The position numbers and the translations under genes are program-made. From positions 124,001 to 188,000 of the forward strand of contig JBFXDS010000006.1 of NCBI GenBank assembly GCA_050180895.1: DNA of 64,000 nucleotides. Direction: 5' to 3'. The stretch's first letter is position 1; the number at the start of each line of letters is the position of its first letter. The DNA is from JBGPEQ01 sp050180895 (lineage in GTDB: Bacteria > Pseudomonadota > Alphaproteobacteria > Dongiales > Dongiaceae). Below are positions 56,220 to 64,000 of the stretch, piece after piece. The notes below the pieces were generated by a model. The model ran no database searches. It had not been told where the DNA came from and saw only the letters and a list, made by a program, of their open reading frames with translations.

Positions 56220-56999
56220 TCACCAGTCCATCGAGCCGCCGCCGGGATTGAGGCGGGCATAGACCTCGTTGCAGATGGCCTTCAGCTGCTCGCGCGGCAG
56301 CTCGGCGGCGAGGGCATAGGCCAGCTTCTCGTCGTGCCAGTAGAAGACGGAGATGCCCTCGATCAGCACGAAGCGGAAGGCGGTGCCGCGCGGGTCGACC
56401 GCGGGTCTGAAATAGAGCGTCACCCGGTTGCCCGCGGTGTTCTGGTACATCAGCTGCCCGGCGACGCCGCGATCGGCCGGCAGCAGGCGACCGCCGATGA
56501 ACTCGTAGGCCGCGGCCGACAGGTCCGGCACCTGCACGGGCCGGTCCAGGCTCTTCGACAGCCATCTCTGCAAATGGTCCTTCTCGGCCGCCGGCACCTC
56601 GACGGGATGGCGCACCTGGGCGGCATAGACGGCGTGGGCTTCGGCGGCGAGGTCGGCCAGGGCGAGCGCCGGCCGCTCATACTCTTCGGACCACTCGTGC
56701 GCCAGCCAGCCGCCGGCAGCGCCGGCGGCGAGGAGCGCGACGGCCGCCGCCGCACCGACGGCCGCTCGCCAGTGCCGCCGTCGCGGCGGCATCCGCAGCC
56801 GATCCGGCACCGGTTCGTTGAGCACGACATCGTAGGCGGTGTGGAGCCCGGCATTGACGCGGCGATAGAAGGCGATCCGCGCGGCCACCGCGGCATCAGC
56901 GGCGACGGCGGCCTCGATCTCGGCTTGCCGTTCGGGCGGCAGGCGGTCGTCGGCTGCCGCGTGCAGATCGTCGTCGGTCACGGACGGCGTGCCGGTCAT
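56220..56999 (-). CDS. Anti-sigma factor (membrane)
   Basis: 259 residues from ATG 56999, overlapping the sigma-factor stop (ATGA). The N-terminal part, DLHAAADDRLPPERQAEIEA, is the anti-sigma domain, without the zinc-binding HxxxCxxC. A transmembrane helix lies at about 79-98 (VGAAAAVALLAAGAAGGWLA), leaving a periplasmic domain of about 160 residues. It should hold the ECF sigma factor at the membrane until a periplasmic signal arrives. Confidence 0.88.
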   Translation of the reverse strand: MTGTPSVTDDDLHAAADDRLPPERQAEIEAAVAADAAVAARIAFYRRVNAGLHTAYDVVLNEPVPDRLRMPPRRRHWRAAVGAAAAVALLAAGAAGGWLAHEWSEEYERPALALADLAAEAHAVYAAQVRHPVEVPAAEKDHLQRWLSKSLDRPVQVPDLSAAAYEFIGGRLLPADRGVAGQLMYQNTAGNRVTLYFRPAVDPRGTAFRFVLIEGISVFYWHDEKLAYALAAELPREQLKAICNEVYARLNPGGGSMDW

Positions 57000-57502
57000 T
57001 TGACCCTCCGCAAGGTCGGCCCGCCCTGGTTGGTCAGCAGCTGGCGGAGCCGCTCGCGGCCGCGATGCAGCCGCGACATGACCGTGCCGACGGGCACGCC
57101 CAGGATCGCCGCGGCTTCGGCATAGCTGAATTCTTCCAACCCGACGAGCAGGATGACCTCCTGTTGCTCGCGCGGCAGGCTGATGACGGCATCGCGCAGC
57201 GCGCCGACGGCCAGATGGTCCTCTTGTGCCGGCCGCGTCGCCGGCTCCGATCCTGGATGATCGAGCGATGTCACCGGCGGCGCTCGGTATTCGCGGCGGC
57301 GGGCGTTCACGCTGACATTGTGCATGATCGTGAACAGCCAGCTGCGGATGTTGCCCGGCCGCCAGAGATGGGCACGGCTCCAGGCCCGCTCCAGGCAGTC
57401 CTGGACCAGATCGTCGGCGCGATCGCGATCGCCCATCAGCGCGAAGGCGTAGCGCCTCAGATGCGGGATCTGGTCGGCGATCAGGCCCGCGAGATCGTCG
57501 AT
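56996..57502 (-). CDS. ECF-family RNA polymerase sigma factor
   Basis: 168 residues if started at an ATC at 57502. Region 2 (DDLVQDCLERAWSRAHLWR, then WLFTIMHNV) and region 4 (LPREQQEVILLVGLEEFSYA, VGTVMSRLHRGRERL) are complete. The first ATG in frame is at 57436, inside region 2: the 22 codons before it (DDLAGLIADQIPHLRRYAFA) are the conserved start of the domain. Between the in-frame stop and region 2 there is no ATG, GTG or TTG. An ATC with GGGAGAG six bases before is the best candidate start. Paired with its anti-sigma factor downstream. Confidence 0.85.
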   Translation of the reverse strand: MDDLAGLIADQIPHLRRYAFALMGDRDRADDLVQDCLERAWSRAHLWRPGNIRSWLFTIMHNVSVNARRREYRAPPVTSLDHPGSEPATRPAQEDHLAVGALRDAVISLPREQQEVILLVGLEEFSYAEAAAILGVPVGTVMSRLHRGRERLRQLLTNQGGPTLRRVK

Positions 57503-57547
57503 GGCGGCTCTCCCTGCGGCGGGCCGCCGGAAGCGGCCGTCCGCAGC

Positions 57548-57793
57548 CTACTGGATGCCGAGGATCGCCATGGCCTTGGCCAGCGTGTCGATCGATTCCT
57601 GGTGCTTGCCCGCGTTGTGATACTCCTCGCCTTCCTGGCGCAGCTTCTGCACTTCGGCGAGCTGCTCGGTGGTCAGCGATGGATTGCCGGCCAGCGCCGC
57701 GTCGATCTTCGCCATATCGGCCGGGCAGTGCATCGCATAGGCCGGCGCCGCGATTGTCAGGGCGAGCAAGGCCGCAAGAATTGTCCTCGTCAT
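57548..57793 (-). CDS. Small secreted protein upstream of the ECF sigma factor
   Basis: 81 residues from ATG 57793, with a GGAGAGGG upstream. Signal peptide MTRTILAALLALTIAAPAYA, then CPADMAKIDAALAGNPSLTT and a helical region with EGEEYHNAGKHQESIDTLAK resembling one TPR. Probably periplasmic. It lies 46 bases before the sigma gene and may be part of its regulon or operon. I know no characterised homologue. Confidence 0.7.
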   Translation of the reverse strand: MTRTILAALLALTIAAPAYAMHCPADMAKIDAALAGNPSLTTEQLAEVQKLRQEGEEYHNAGKHQESIDTLAKAMAILGIQ

Positions 57794-57892
57794 GTCGTGC
57801 GTTTCCCTCTCCGATGGATGGCCCCAGGGAGCACGGCTCCGGGCGATGATCCCGAGGAGGCCTCTGTCGGATGAACAGCGGCCTCGCCGGGC

Positions 57893-60800
57893 TTATTCCG
57901 CCGCGGCCGGCTCCCCGTGCGCCCGGCGGCGCTCGGCTTCCGCCGCCTCGAGGGCCGGGCGGCGGCCGGCGAGAAGCGTATAGGCCGTCGGCACGACGAA
58001 CAGCGTGAAGAAGGTTCCGAAGGTCATGCCGCCGACGATGACCTGGCCGATCTGCCGCCGTGCCTCGGCGCCGGCGCCTTCGGCGACCGCTAGCGGCAGC
58101 GCCCCTAGCACCATGGCGCCCGTCGTCATCAGGATCGGCCGCAGGCGCAGGGTCGCCGCCTCGATCGCCGCTTCGAGCCGATCGCGCCCCTTCTCGCGCA
58201 GCTGGTTGGCGAACTCGACGATCAGGATGCCGTGCTTGGTGATGAGGCCGATCAGGGTGATGAGGCCGATCTTGGTGTAGACGTTGAGGGTGCCGTCGGT
58301 CTGGTCGAGCACCAGCAGCGCGCCGGTGATCGCCGGCATCGCCGACAGCAGGATGATCAGCGGATCGACGAAGCTCTCGAACTGGGCGGCGAGCATCAGG
58401 TAGATGAAGCCGACGGCGAGCAGGAACAGCCACAGGATCGAGGTGCTCGACTGCTTGAACTCGCGCGACACGCCGCCATAGTCGATCTGCACGTCGGCCG
58501 TCGCCACGCGCTGCACCGCCGATTCCAGGTAGCTCAGCGCCTCGCCGAGGCTGTAGCCGGGCGCCAGGTTGGCGCTGAGCGTCATCGCCCGCAGCTTGTC
58601 GAAATGGTTCAGCTCGCGGGGCGCCACTGCCTCCTCGTAGCTGATGAGGTTGGCGAGCTCGACCATGTTGCCGTTCTGGCCGCGCATGTAGATCTGCGCC
58701 AGGCTCTGCGGCGTGGTGCGCCCCTCGTTGTCGACCTTGACGATGACGTCGTACTGGTCGCCCTGCAGCTTGAACCGCGTCACCTGGCGGCCGCCGAGCA
58801 GCGTCTCCAGCGTGCGGCCGATCGTCTCGATGGGGATGCCGAGATCGGCGGCCTTCTCGCGGTTGACCCGCACCTTGATCTCCGGTTTGTTCAGCTTGAG
58901 ATCGGTGTCCGGATTGACGATGCCGGGATTCTTGGACACCTCGGCGAGCAGCTTGTTGGTCAGCGCCTGCAGCTCCTCGTAGGTGCCGGTCGTCTGCACG
59001 ACGAACTCGACCTGCTGACCGGTCACGCCGCCGCCGAGCGAGGGTGGGATCACCGGAAAGGCGAGCAGGCCGGGAATGCCGAACATCTGCGGGCCGAGCT
59101 CGGCAACGAGCTCACCGACGCCGCGCTCGCGCTCGTCCCAGTCGACGGTACCCAGGAACGAGATGCCCTGCGACACCACGGGAAACCCGATCACCGTAAA
59201 ATACTTTTCCTTCTCAGGCAGCGCCTCGTAGAGCGCTTCGATGCGGCGCACGTCGGTGTCGACGCTGGCGATCGTGGCGCCTTCCGGAGCGATGAAGATG
59301 CCGATGATGAAGCCGCGGTCCTCGCTGGGGGCCAGCTCGGACTTCAGGCTGAAGAACACCAAATAGCCGGCCGATGCGACGAGACCGAGGAAGACGACGA
59401 CGACGGCGAAGCGCGCGCGCAGCACGGCCGTCAAGGCGCGACGATAGCCGCGCGTCAGGCCGCCGATGCCGCGCTCGAACAGGTTGTAGAGCCAACCATG
59501 CTTCGCCGCGTGGCGGAGCATGCGCGAGCACATCATCGGCGACAGCGTCAACGCCACGAAACCGGAGATCAGGACGGCGCCGGCCAGCGTCAGCGCGAAT
59601 TCGGTGAACAGCTTGTCGGTGCGCCCGGTGGCGAAGGCGAACGGCGCGAACACCGCCGCCAAGGTCAGCGACATGGCAACGACGGCGAAGCCGATCTCGC
59701 GCACCCCGATGAAGGCCGCCCGCAGCGGCGGTACGCCCTCCTCGATGTGCCGGAAGATGTTCTCCAGCACGACGATCGCGTCGTCGACCACTAGGCCGAT
59801 GGCCAAGACCAACGCCAGCAGCGTCAGCGTGTTGACCGAGAAACCGAAGGCATAGATCAGCGCGAAGCTGCCGACCAGCGACACCGGGATGGTGACCAGC
59901 GGAATTAGCGTGGCGCGGAACGACCGCAGAAACAGGAAGATGACGACGATGACCAGCACGATCGCCTCGGCGATGGTGGTGAACACCTCGTTGATCGACC
60001 GCGCGATGAACTCCGAGGAATCGTAGGCGATCTCCACTTCCATGCCCGCCGGCAGCTGCCGCTGCACCTCCGGCAGGGCGGCGCGCACGGCGGCCGAAAC
60101 TTCCAGCGGATTGGCCGTGGACTGCTTGACGACGCCCAGCGCCACCGCGCTGCGGCCGTTGTAGCGGGCGACGACGCGGTCGTCCTCGGCATCGATCTCG
60201 GCGCGTCCGACATCTCCGAGCCGGACGAGATAGCCGCCGGCATTGTTCAGGATGATGTCCTCGAACTGGTCGGGCGTGCGCAGGTCCGTCTCGGCCAGGA
60301 CGGTGAATTCGCGCCGCTCGCTTTCGATGCGGCCCGACGGCACCTCGACGTTCTGCCGGCGCAGCGCGTCCTCGACGTCCTGCGGCGTCAGCCGGAAGGC
60401 GGCGAGCCGCGCCGGGTCGAGCCAGATGCGCATGGCATAGCGCCGCTCGCCGAAGATCGGCACGTCGGCCACGCCCGGCAGCGTCGCCAGGCGGTCCTTC
60501 ACCACGCGGTCGGCGAAATCGGTCACGTCGAGCGGCGAATGCCGGTCGCTGGAGAAGGCGAGATAGATGATCGCCTCGGCGTCGGCCTCGGTCTTGGAGA
60601 CGATCGGCTCGTCGATCTCGTCGGGCAGCGCGTCGCGCACGCGCGCCGTGCGGTCGCGCACGTCGTTGGCCGCCGCGTCGGTGTCGCGCGAGACCGTGAA
60701 ATGCACGGTGATCTGGCTGCGCTCGGCGCGGCTCACCGAGGTCATGAACTCGATGCCCTCGATGCCCGACAGCGAATCCTCGAGCGGCTTGGTGATCTGG

Positions 60801-60982
60801 GATTCGACGATCTCGGCGCTGGCGCCGGGATAGCGCGTGTCGACCGTGACGATGGGCTCGTCGATCTTCGGATATTCGCGCAGCGAGAGGCGGTCGTAAC
60901 AGATGATGCCGACGAGGACGACGAGCAGGCTCAGGACCGTGGCGAAGACCGGCCGCTTGATGCAGAGGTCGGGAAGGAACAT
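57893..60982 (-). CDS. RND efflux pump, inner-membrane transporter
   Basis: 1029 residues, normal for the AcrB/MexB class. MFLPDLCIKRPVFATVLSLL forms helix 1. The proton-relay Asp pair is in LAIGLVVDDAIVVLENIFRH (helix 4), and GLITKHGILIVEFANQL marks helix 11. Porter and docking domains lie between. It exports hydrophobic drugs or related compounds, working with the adaptor encoded one base upstream and an outer-membrane channel not in the window. Confidence 0.95.
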   Translation of the reverse strand: MFLPDLCIKRPVFATVLSLLVVLVGIICYDRLSLREYPKIDEPIVTVDTRYPGASAEIVESQITKPLEDSLSGIEGIEFMTSVSRAERSQITVHFTVSRDTDAAANDVRDRTARVRDALPDEIDEPIVSKTEADAEAIIYLAFSSDRHSPLDVTDFADRVVKDRLATLPGVADVPIFGERRYAMRIWLDPARLAAFRLTPQDVEDALRRQNVEVPSGRIESERREFTVLAETDLRTPDQFEDIILNNAGGYLVRLGDVGRAEIDAEDDRVVARYNGRSAVALGVVKQSTANPLEVSAAVRAALPEVQRQLPAGMEVEIAYDSSEFIARSINEVFTTIAEAIVLVIVVIFLFLRSFRATLIPLVTIPVSLVGSFALIYAFGFSVNTLTLLALVLAIGLVVDDAIVVLENIFRHIEEGVPPLRAAFIGVREIGFAVVAMSLTLAAVFAPFAFATGRTDKLFTEFALTLAGAVLISGFVALTLSPMMCSRMLRHAAKHGWLYNLFERGIGGLTRGYRRALTAVLRARFAVVVVFLGLVASAGYLVFFSLKSELAPSEDRGFIIGIFIAPEGATIASVDTDVRRIEALYEALPEKEKYFTVIGFPVVSQGISFLGTVDWDERERGVGELVAELGPQMFGIPGLLAFPVIPPSLGGGVTGQQVEFVVQTTGTYEELQALTNKLLAEVSKNPGIVNPDTDLKLNKPEIKVRVNREKAADLGIPIETIGRTLETLLGGRQVTRFKLQGDQYDVIVKVDNEGRTTPQSLAQIYMRGQNGNMVELANLISYEEAVAPRELNHFDKLRAMTLSANLAPGYSLGEALSYLESAVQRVATADVQIDYGGVSREFKQSSTSILWLFLLAVGFIYLMLAAQFESFVDPLIILLSAMPAITGALLVLDQTDGTLNVYTKIGLITLIGLITKHGILIVEFANQLREKGRDRLEAAIEAATLRLRPILMTTGAMVLGALPLAVAEGAGAEARRQIGQVIVGGMTFGTFFTLFVVPTAYTLLAGRRPALEAAEAERRRAHGEPAAAE

Positions 60983-60983
60983 C

Positions 60984-62132
60984 TCAGCTTTCCGCCGGCT
61001 CGGCCGCCGAGACTGCCGCGCCGTTCGACGGCACCACCGCGACCGGCGCGCCGTCCTGGATCTTCAGCTGTCCGGCGGTGACCACGGAATCGCCGGCCGA
61101 GAGGCCCTCGCTGATCTGAACGCGGCCGCGAAAGCGCTGCCCCAGGGTCACCTTGGTCAGCGCCGCCTTGCCGCCGACGACGCGGAACACGAACTTGTCG
61201 GTGCCGATCGGCATGATCGCCTGTTCCGGCACGAGGATGGCCTGCTCGATCGAATCGTAGACCAGCGTCACGCGGGCGAAGAGGCCGGGGCGCAGCCGGC
61301 CGTTCTCGTTGGGGATCTTCGCGCGGATCACCACGCTGCGGCCGTTCTCGTCGACCAGCGGGTCGATGGCATAGAGGGTCCCCTGGATGGTTTCGCCGGG
61401 GAAGGCATCGACGTTGACATTGATCGTCTGGCCGATGCCGATGCGGGTGAAATAGACCTCGGGCACGCGGAAATCGACCTTCAGCGGATCGATCGCCTCG
61501 AGCTTGATGATGGGATCGCCGGGATTGAGATACTGGCCGACGCTGACCTGCCGCAGGCCGAGGACGCCGTCGAACGGCGCGGCGATCACGGTCTTGGCCA
61601 GCGTCGCCGTCGCAAGCGCCAGCTTGGCCCGGTTGACATGCAGCTCGGCCTCGGCTTCGTCGCGGGCGCGCGCCGTCCCGGCATTGCGCTTGAACAGTTC
61701 GTCGGCGCGCTTGAAGTTGGCTTCCGACAGCGCGAGGTTGGCCTCGATCTCCGCGATCTCCGCCTTGTAGACCGATTGGTCGAGCCGGGCGATCGGCGTG
61801 CCGGCGGTCACGGCCTGGCCTTCCTCGGCGCGGATCTCGTCGACGCGGCCGGCGATCTCCGGACTGAGCACCACCGACTCGTCGGAACGCAGGCTGCCGA
61901 CGGCGGGGATGGTCAAGTCGACGCGTTCGATCGCCACCGTCACGGCCTCGACGGGAACGGCGAAGCCCCCGGCCGCGGCATCGGCGGCAGGCTCCGTCGC
62001 GGCCGGCTCGCCGAGGACATAAGTCTGCCACAGCGGCCGGCCATGCTCCGCCCACAGCGCGCCGCCATAGCGATATCCGACGCCGAGCGCGATCACAGCA
62101 ATGATCGCCGCGATGATGACACCAACACGCAT
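60984..62132 (-). CDS. RND efflux periplasmic adaptor (membrane-fusion protein)
   Basis: 382 residues. N-terminal membrane anchor VGVIIAAIIAVIALGVGY, then SLRSDESVVLSPEIAGRVDE and AVTAGTPIARLDQS, the lipoyl halves of an HlyD-type adaptor, a coiled-coil hairpin (IEANLALSEANFKRADELF), and the beta-barrel domain. It bridges the transporter and the outer-membrane channel. It lies 66 bases after a TetR-type operator. Confidence 0.93.
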   Translation of the reverse strand: MRVGVIIAAIIAVIALGVGYRYGGALWAEHGRPLWQTYVLGEPAATEPAADAAAGGFAVPVEAVTVAIERVDLTIPAVGSLRSDESVVLSPEIAGRVDEIRAEEGQAVTAGTPIARLDQSVYKAEIAEIEANLALSEANFKRADELFKRNAGTARARDEAEAELHVNRAKLALATATLAKTVIAAPFDGVLGLRQVSVGQYLNPGDPIIKLEAIDPLKVDFRVPEVYFTRIGIGQTINVNVDAFPGETIQGTLYAIDPLVDENGRSVVIRAKIPNENGRLRPGLFARVTLVYDSIEQAILVPEQAIMPIGTDKFVFRVVGGKAALTKVTLGQRFRGRVQISEGLSAGDSVVTAGQLKIQDGAPVAVVPSNGAAVSAAEPAES

Positions 62133-62197
62133 GATCCGTCCGTTCGTTCCTTGGTCCCGTCCGGCATTTTCGGGCGGCCAATATGCGTACGCTAAAC

Positions 62198-62213
62198 TAA
62201 ACTGTCCAGTTTA
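62198..62213. promoter_or_regulatory. TetR-type operator upstream of the RND operon
   Basis: TAAACTG-TC-CAGTTTA is a perfect 7-base inverted repeat. It lies about 66 bases upstream of the adaptor ATG and matches the kind of site bound by TetR/AcrR repressors of efflux pumps. No TetR gene is present in the window, so the regulator would be encoded elsewhere. Confidence 0.6.
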
Positions 62214-62225
62214 ATTCGATGAGAA

Positions 62226-62813
62226 TCAGAACGATGAATGAGGCTCCGCCAGAAAGGCCAACTCCTCGGGCGTCGATTCGCGGCTGAGTATCTGGTTGCG
62301 GTGGGGAAATCGCCGGAACCGTTCGATGATCTCCTGGTGACGCAGGACGTACCTGACTTGTTCCAACGCCTCTTCGCGCGCCGGCCCGTCATGCTCGTCC
62401 GCCCAGCGCCGGAACAGGGCGGCGGCGCGGGCCTGATCGGCCGGCTCCTCGCTGTGCTCGAACGGCAAGTAGAAGAACATGCGTCGTTCCAGCGGAATCC
62501 GGCGGTCGAAGCCGCGCTCCACGGCCCTGCTGGCGGTCGCCCGTGCCCGGGCGTCGCCGGCGAAGGCCCTAGGTGTGCCGCGGTGGACATTGCGCGAGAA
62601 CTGATCGAGCAGGACCACCAGTGCCAGACCGGACTCCGGCGTTTCGGCCCAGCCATCGAGCAGGCCGCCACGGGCGGCCTCCAGCGTGGTGCCAAAGCGC
62701 CGGCGGATCTCAGCGTCGAACGCCGGATCCTTCTCGAACCACAGCGGTCGGGCGCGCTCGCTGAACCAGAACTCGAGGATTTCGCCGGGTGCACGCAAGG
62801 TTGCGACGGTCAT
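62226..62813 (-). CDS. DUF924-family protein
   Basis: 195 residues from ATG 62813. The DUF924 pattern is clear: EILEFWFSERARPLWFEKDP at the start, LVVLLDQFSRNVHRGTPRAF, RMFFYLPFEHSEEPADQ, and a late FPHRNQILSRESTPEE. Helical TPR-like family of unknown function, common in Proteobacteria. Monocistronic, upstream of the RND operator. Confidence 0.94.
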   Translation of the reverse strand: MTVATLRAPGEILEFWFSERARPLWFEKDPAFDAEIRRRFGTTLEAARGGLLDGWAETPESGLALVVLLDQFSRNVHRGTPRAFAGDARARATASRAVERGFDRRIPLERRMFFYLPFEHSEEPADQARAAALFRRWADEHDGPAREEALEQVRYVLRHQEIIERFRRFPHRNQILSRESTPEELAFLAEPHSSF

Positions 62814-62926
62814 GATTGAGCATTCGGCCGCTTCGGACGGCGCGATTCATCCCGTCGCCCCCTCGCGATGTCAAGCCGTCGGCAGTCGGTCGGATGGGGC
62901 GTCCGAGTGACACCCCATCCGCCGGG

Positions 62927-64000
62927 TCAGGAGGTCGTCAGATCCGTGCGCGAGAACGGCAGAGCGCGAATGCGCTTCTTCGTGGCGGCGTAGACGGCGT
63001 TGGCCACCGCCGGCCCGATCGGCGGGACGCCTGGCTCGCCGACGCCGGTCGGCAGCGCCTGCGACGGTACGATATGCACCTCGACCTGGGGCATCTCCTC
63101 GAACCGCAGCACCTCGTAGCTGTCGAAGTTGCCCTGGTCGACGGCGCCGTCCGTCAGGGTCACCTGCGATTTGAGGATGGCGCCGAGGCCGAAGCCGATG
63201 CCGCCCTCCATCTGGGCGCGGACCTGATCCGGGTTGATGGCGGTGCCGCAATCCACGGCGCAGACCACGCGCTCGACCTTGAGCTGGCCGTTGCCGGACA
63301 CCGAGACCTCGGCGATCTGCGCGACATAGGTGGAGAAGGATTCGGCGACGGCGACGCCGCGGAAGCGGCCGTCCGGTGCCGGCGTGCCCCAGCCCGCCTT
63401 CTCCGCCGCCAGCCTGAGGACGCCGGCATGGCGCGGATGGTCCTTCAACATGGCCAGGCGGAACTCCACCGGATCCTTGTCGGCGGCCTCGGCCAGCTCG
63501 TCGAGGAAGGCCTCGACCGCATAGGCGGTGTGGGTCGAGCCGACGGCGCGCCACCACAGCACGGGCACGCCGACATCGGTGGTCGTCAGATCGACGCGCA
63601 GGTTGGGGATGGCGTAGGGAATGTTGGCCGCGCCCTCGACCGAGGTGACATCGATGCCGTTGGTCACGAGGCCCTCGAAGGGCGTGCCCTTCATGATCGA
63701 CTGACCGACGATGTGGTTGTGCCAAGCAACGAGGTCGCCGTGCGCATCCAGTCCCGCCTTCAGCGTGTGGACGTACATCGGCCGGTAGCGGCCGGCCTTC
63801 ATGTCGTCCTCGCGCGTCCATTGCACCTTCACCGGCGCGCGCCAGTCGAGCGCCTTGGCAATCGAGACGGCCTCGACGATGACGTCGGAGTCGGGCGTGG
63901 CGCGGCGGCCGAAGCTGCCGCCGGTCTTCATCACGTGCAGCTTAACCTTGTCGGGCGCGACTCCGGCGATCTCCGCGGCGACCGCCTGATAGAGATCGGG
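62927..64000 (-). CDS. Molybdopterin-dependent oxidoreductase large subunit (IorB-like), 3' part
   Basis: The frame runs to the right edge without a start, 357 codons visible. GGSFGRRATPDSDVIVEAV, GVPVLWWRAVGSTHTAYAVE and the C-terminal GVGEPGVPPIGPAVANAVYA, with the catalytic Glu, are signatures of xanthine-dehydrogenase-family large subunits of the isoquinoline 1-oxidoreductase beta type. Its partner iron-sulfur subunit is not visible. Substrate is probably an aldehyde or N-heterocycle; not determinable here. Confidence 0.92.
   Translation of the reverse strand, partial: PDLYQAVAAEIAGVAPDKVKLHVMKTGGSFGRRATPDSDVIVEAVSIAKALDWRAPVKVQWTREDDMKAGRYRPMYVHTLKAGLDAHGDLVAWHNHIVGQSIMKGTPFEGLVTNGIDVTSVEGAANIPYAIPNLRVDLTTTDVGVPVLWWRAVGSTHTAYAVEAFLDELAEAADKDPVEFRLAMLKDHPRHAGVLRLAAEKAGWGTPAPDGRFRGVAVAESFSTYVAQIAEVSVSGNGQLKVERVVCAVDCGTAINPDQVRAQMEGGIGFGLGAILKSQVTLTDGAVDQGNFDSYEVLRFEEMPQVEVHIVPSQALPTGVGEPGVPPIGPAVANAVYAATKKRIRALPFSRTDLTTS

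Noticed and set aside
48226..57502. CRISPR arrays, insertion sequences, integrases or phage genes
   Set aside because: Looked for across the whole window, including this segment; no regular spacer-repeat pattern, transposase or recombinase motif was found.

Overview
The window reads as chromosomal DNA of a high-GC alphaproteobacterium, most likely a member of the Rhodospirillales or a near relative. The evidence is a set of familiar alphaproteobacterial neighbourhoods: aminotransferase-ftsK-lolA, rsmB-rpe-heparinase-purH, divergent tsaD/hemC followed by hemD/mitofilin-hemY, a thioredoxin/LON-domain/Trm112/DUF971 operon, and a 180-kDa-type NAD-glutamate dehydrogenase. Genes are tightly packed, and ATGA or GTGA stop-start overlaps recur. 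Taxonomy is inferred from gene content only.

Layout. 0-8 kb: a minus-strand surface-glycan operon (COG4671-type glycosyltransferase, two GT4-like glycosyltransferases, a histidine phosphatase running off the left edge), divergent from a plus-strand set of a degenerate ABC-transporter-like protein, a lone cyclic-nucleotide-binding protein and a small methyltransferase. 8-19 kb: xth, a possible small ORF with its own terminator, a class I amidotransferase, lolA/ftsK/aminotransferase, a UbiH-type hydroxylase, the CnoX-like/LON/Trm112/DUF971 operon, a YbaK-type deacylase and tRNA-Gly. 19-29 kb: two sensor kinases, the large glutamate dehydrogenase, a YbjQ-type protein and an MFS carrier.

29.5-36 kb is accessory DNA: a RES-Xre toxin-antitoxin pair with an operator-like palindrome, a frameshifted small membrane protein, a helical unknown protein convergent with a DUF3800 protein, then a lower-GC two-gene module (60-residue acidic peptide plus a 538-residue papain-like cysteine-protease candidate). 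The module lies between intact purH and a displaced, decayed copy of the purH 3' end that still has a terminator hairpin behind it. No integrase is visible. This module is the best candidate for an undescribed system.

37.6-38.3 kb holds a consensus sigma70 promoter overlapped by a GTTC-N7-GTTC (alphaproteobacterial LexA) box, followed by dispersed palindromic repeats and a UDP-sugar dehydrogenase. 39.6-51.5 kb is core metabolism: heparinase-like protein, rpe, rsmB, htpX, an SDHAF4-like factor, acs, a mini-porin, Rieske, EVE and YCII proteins, gpsA, tsaD. 51.6-56.2 kb: hemC, a HemD-mitofilin fusion, hemY, tRNA-Thr. 56.2-64 kb: an ECF sigma/anti-sigma pair with a small secreted protein, an RND efflux pump behind a TetR-type operator, a DUF924 protein, and a molybdopterin-dependent oxidoreductase subunit truncated by the right edge.
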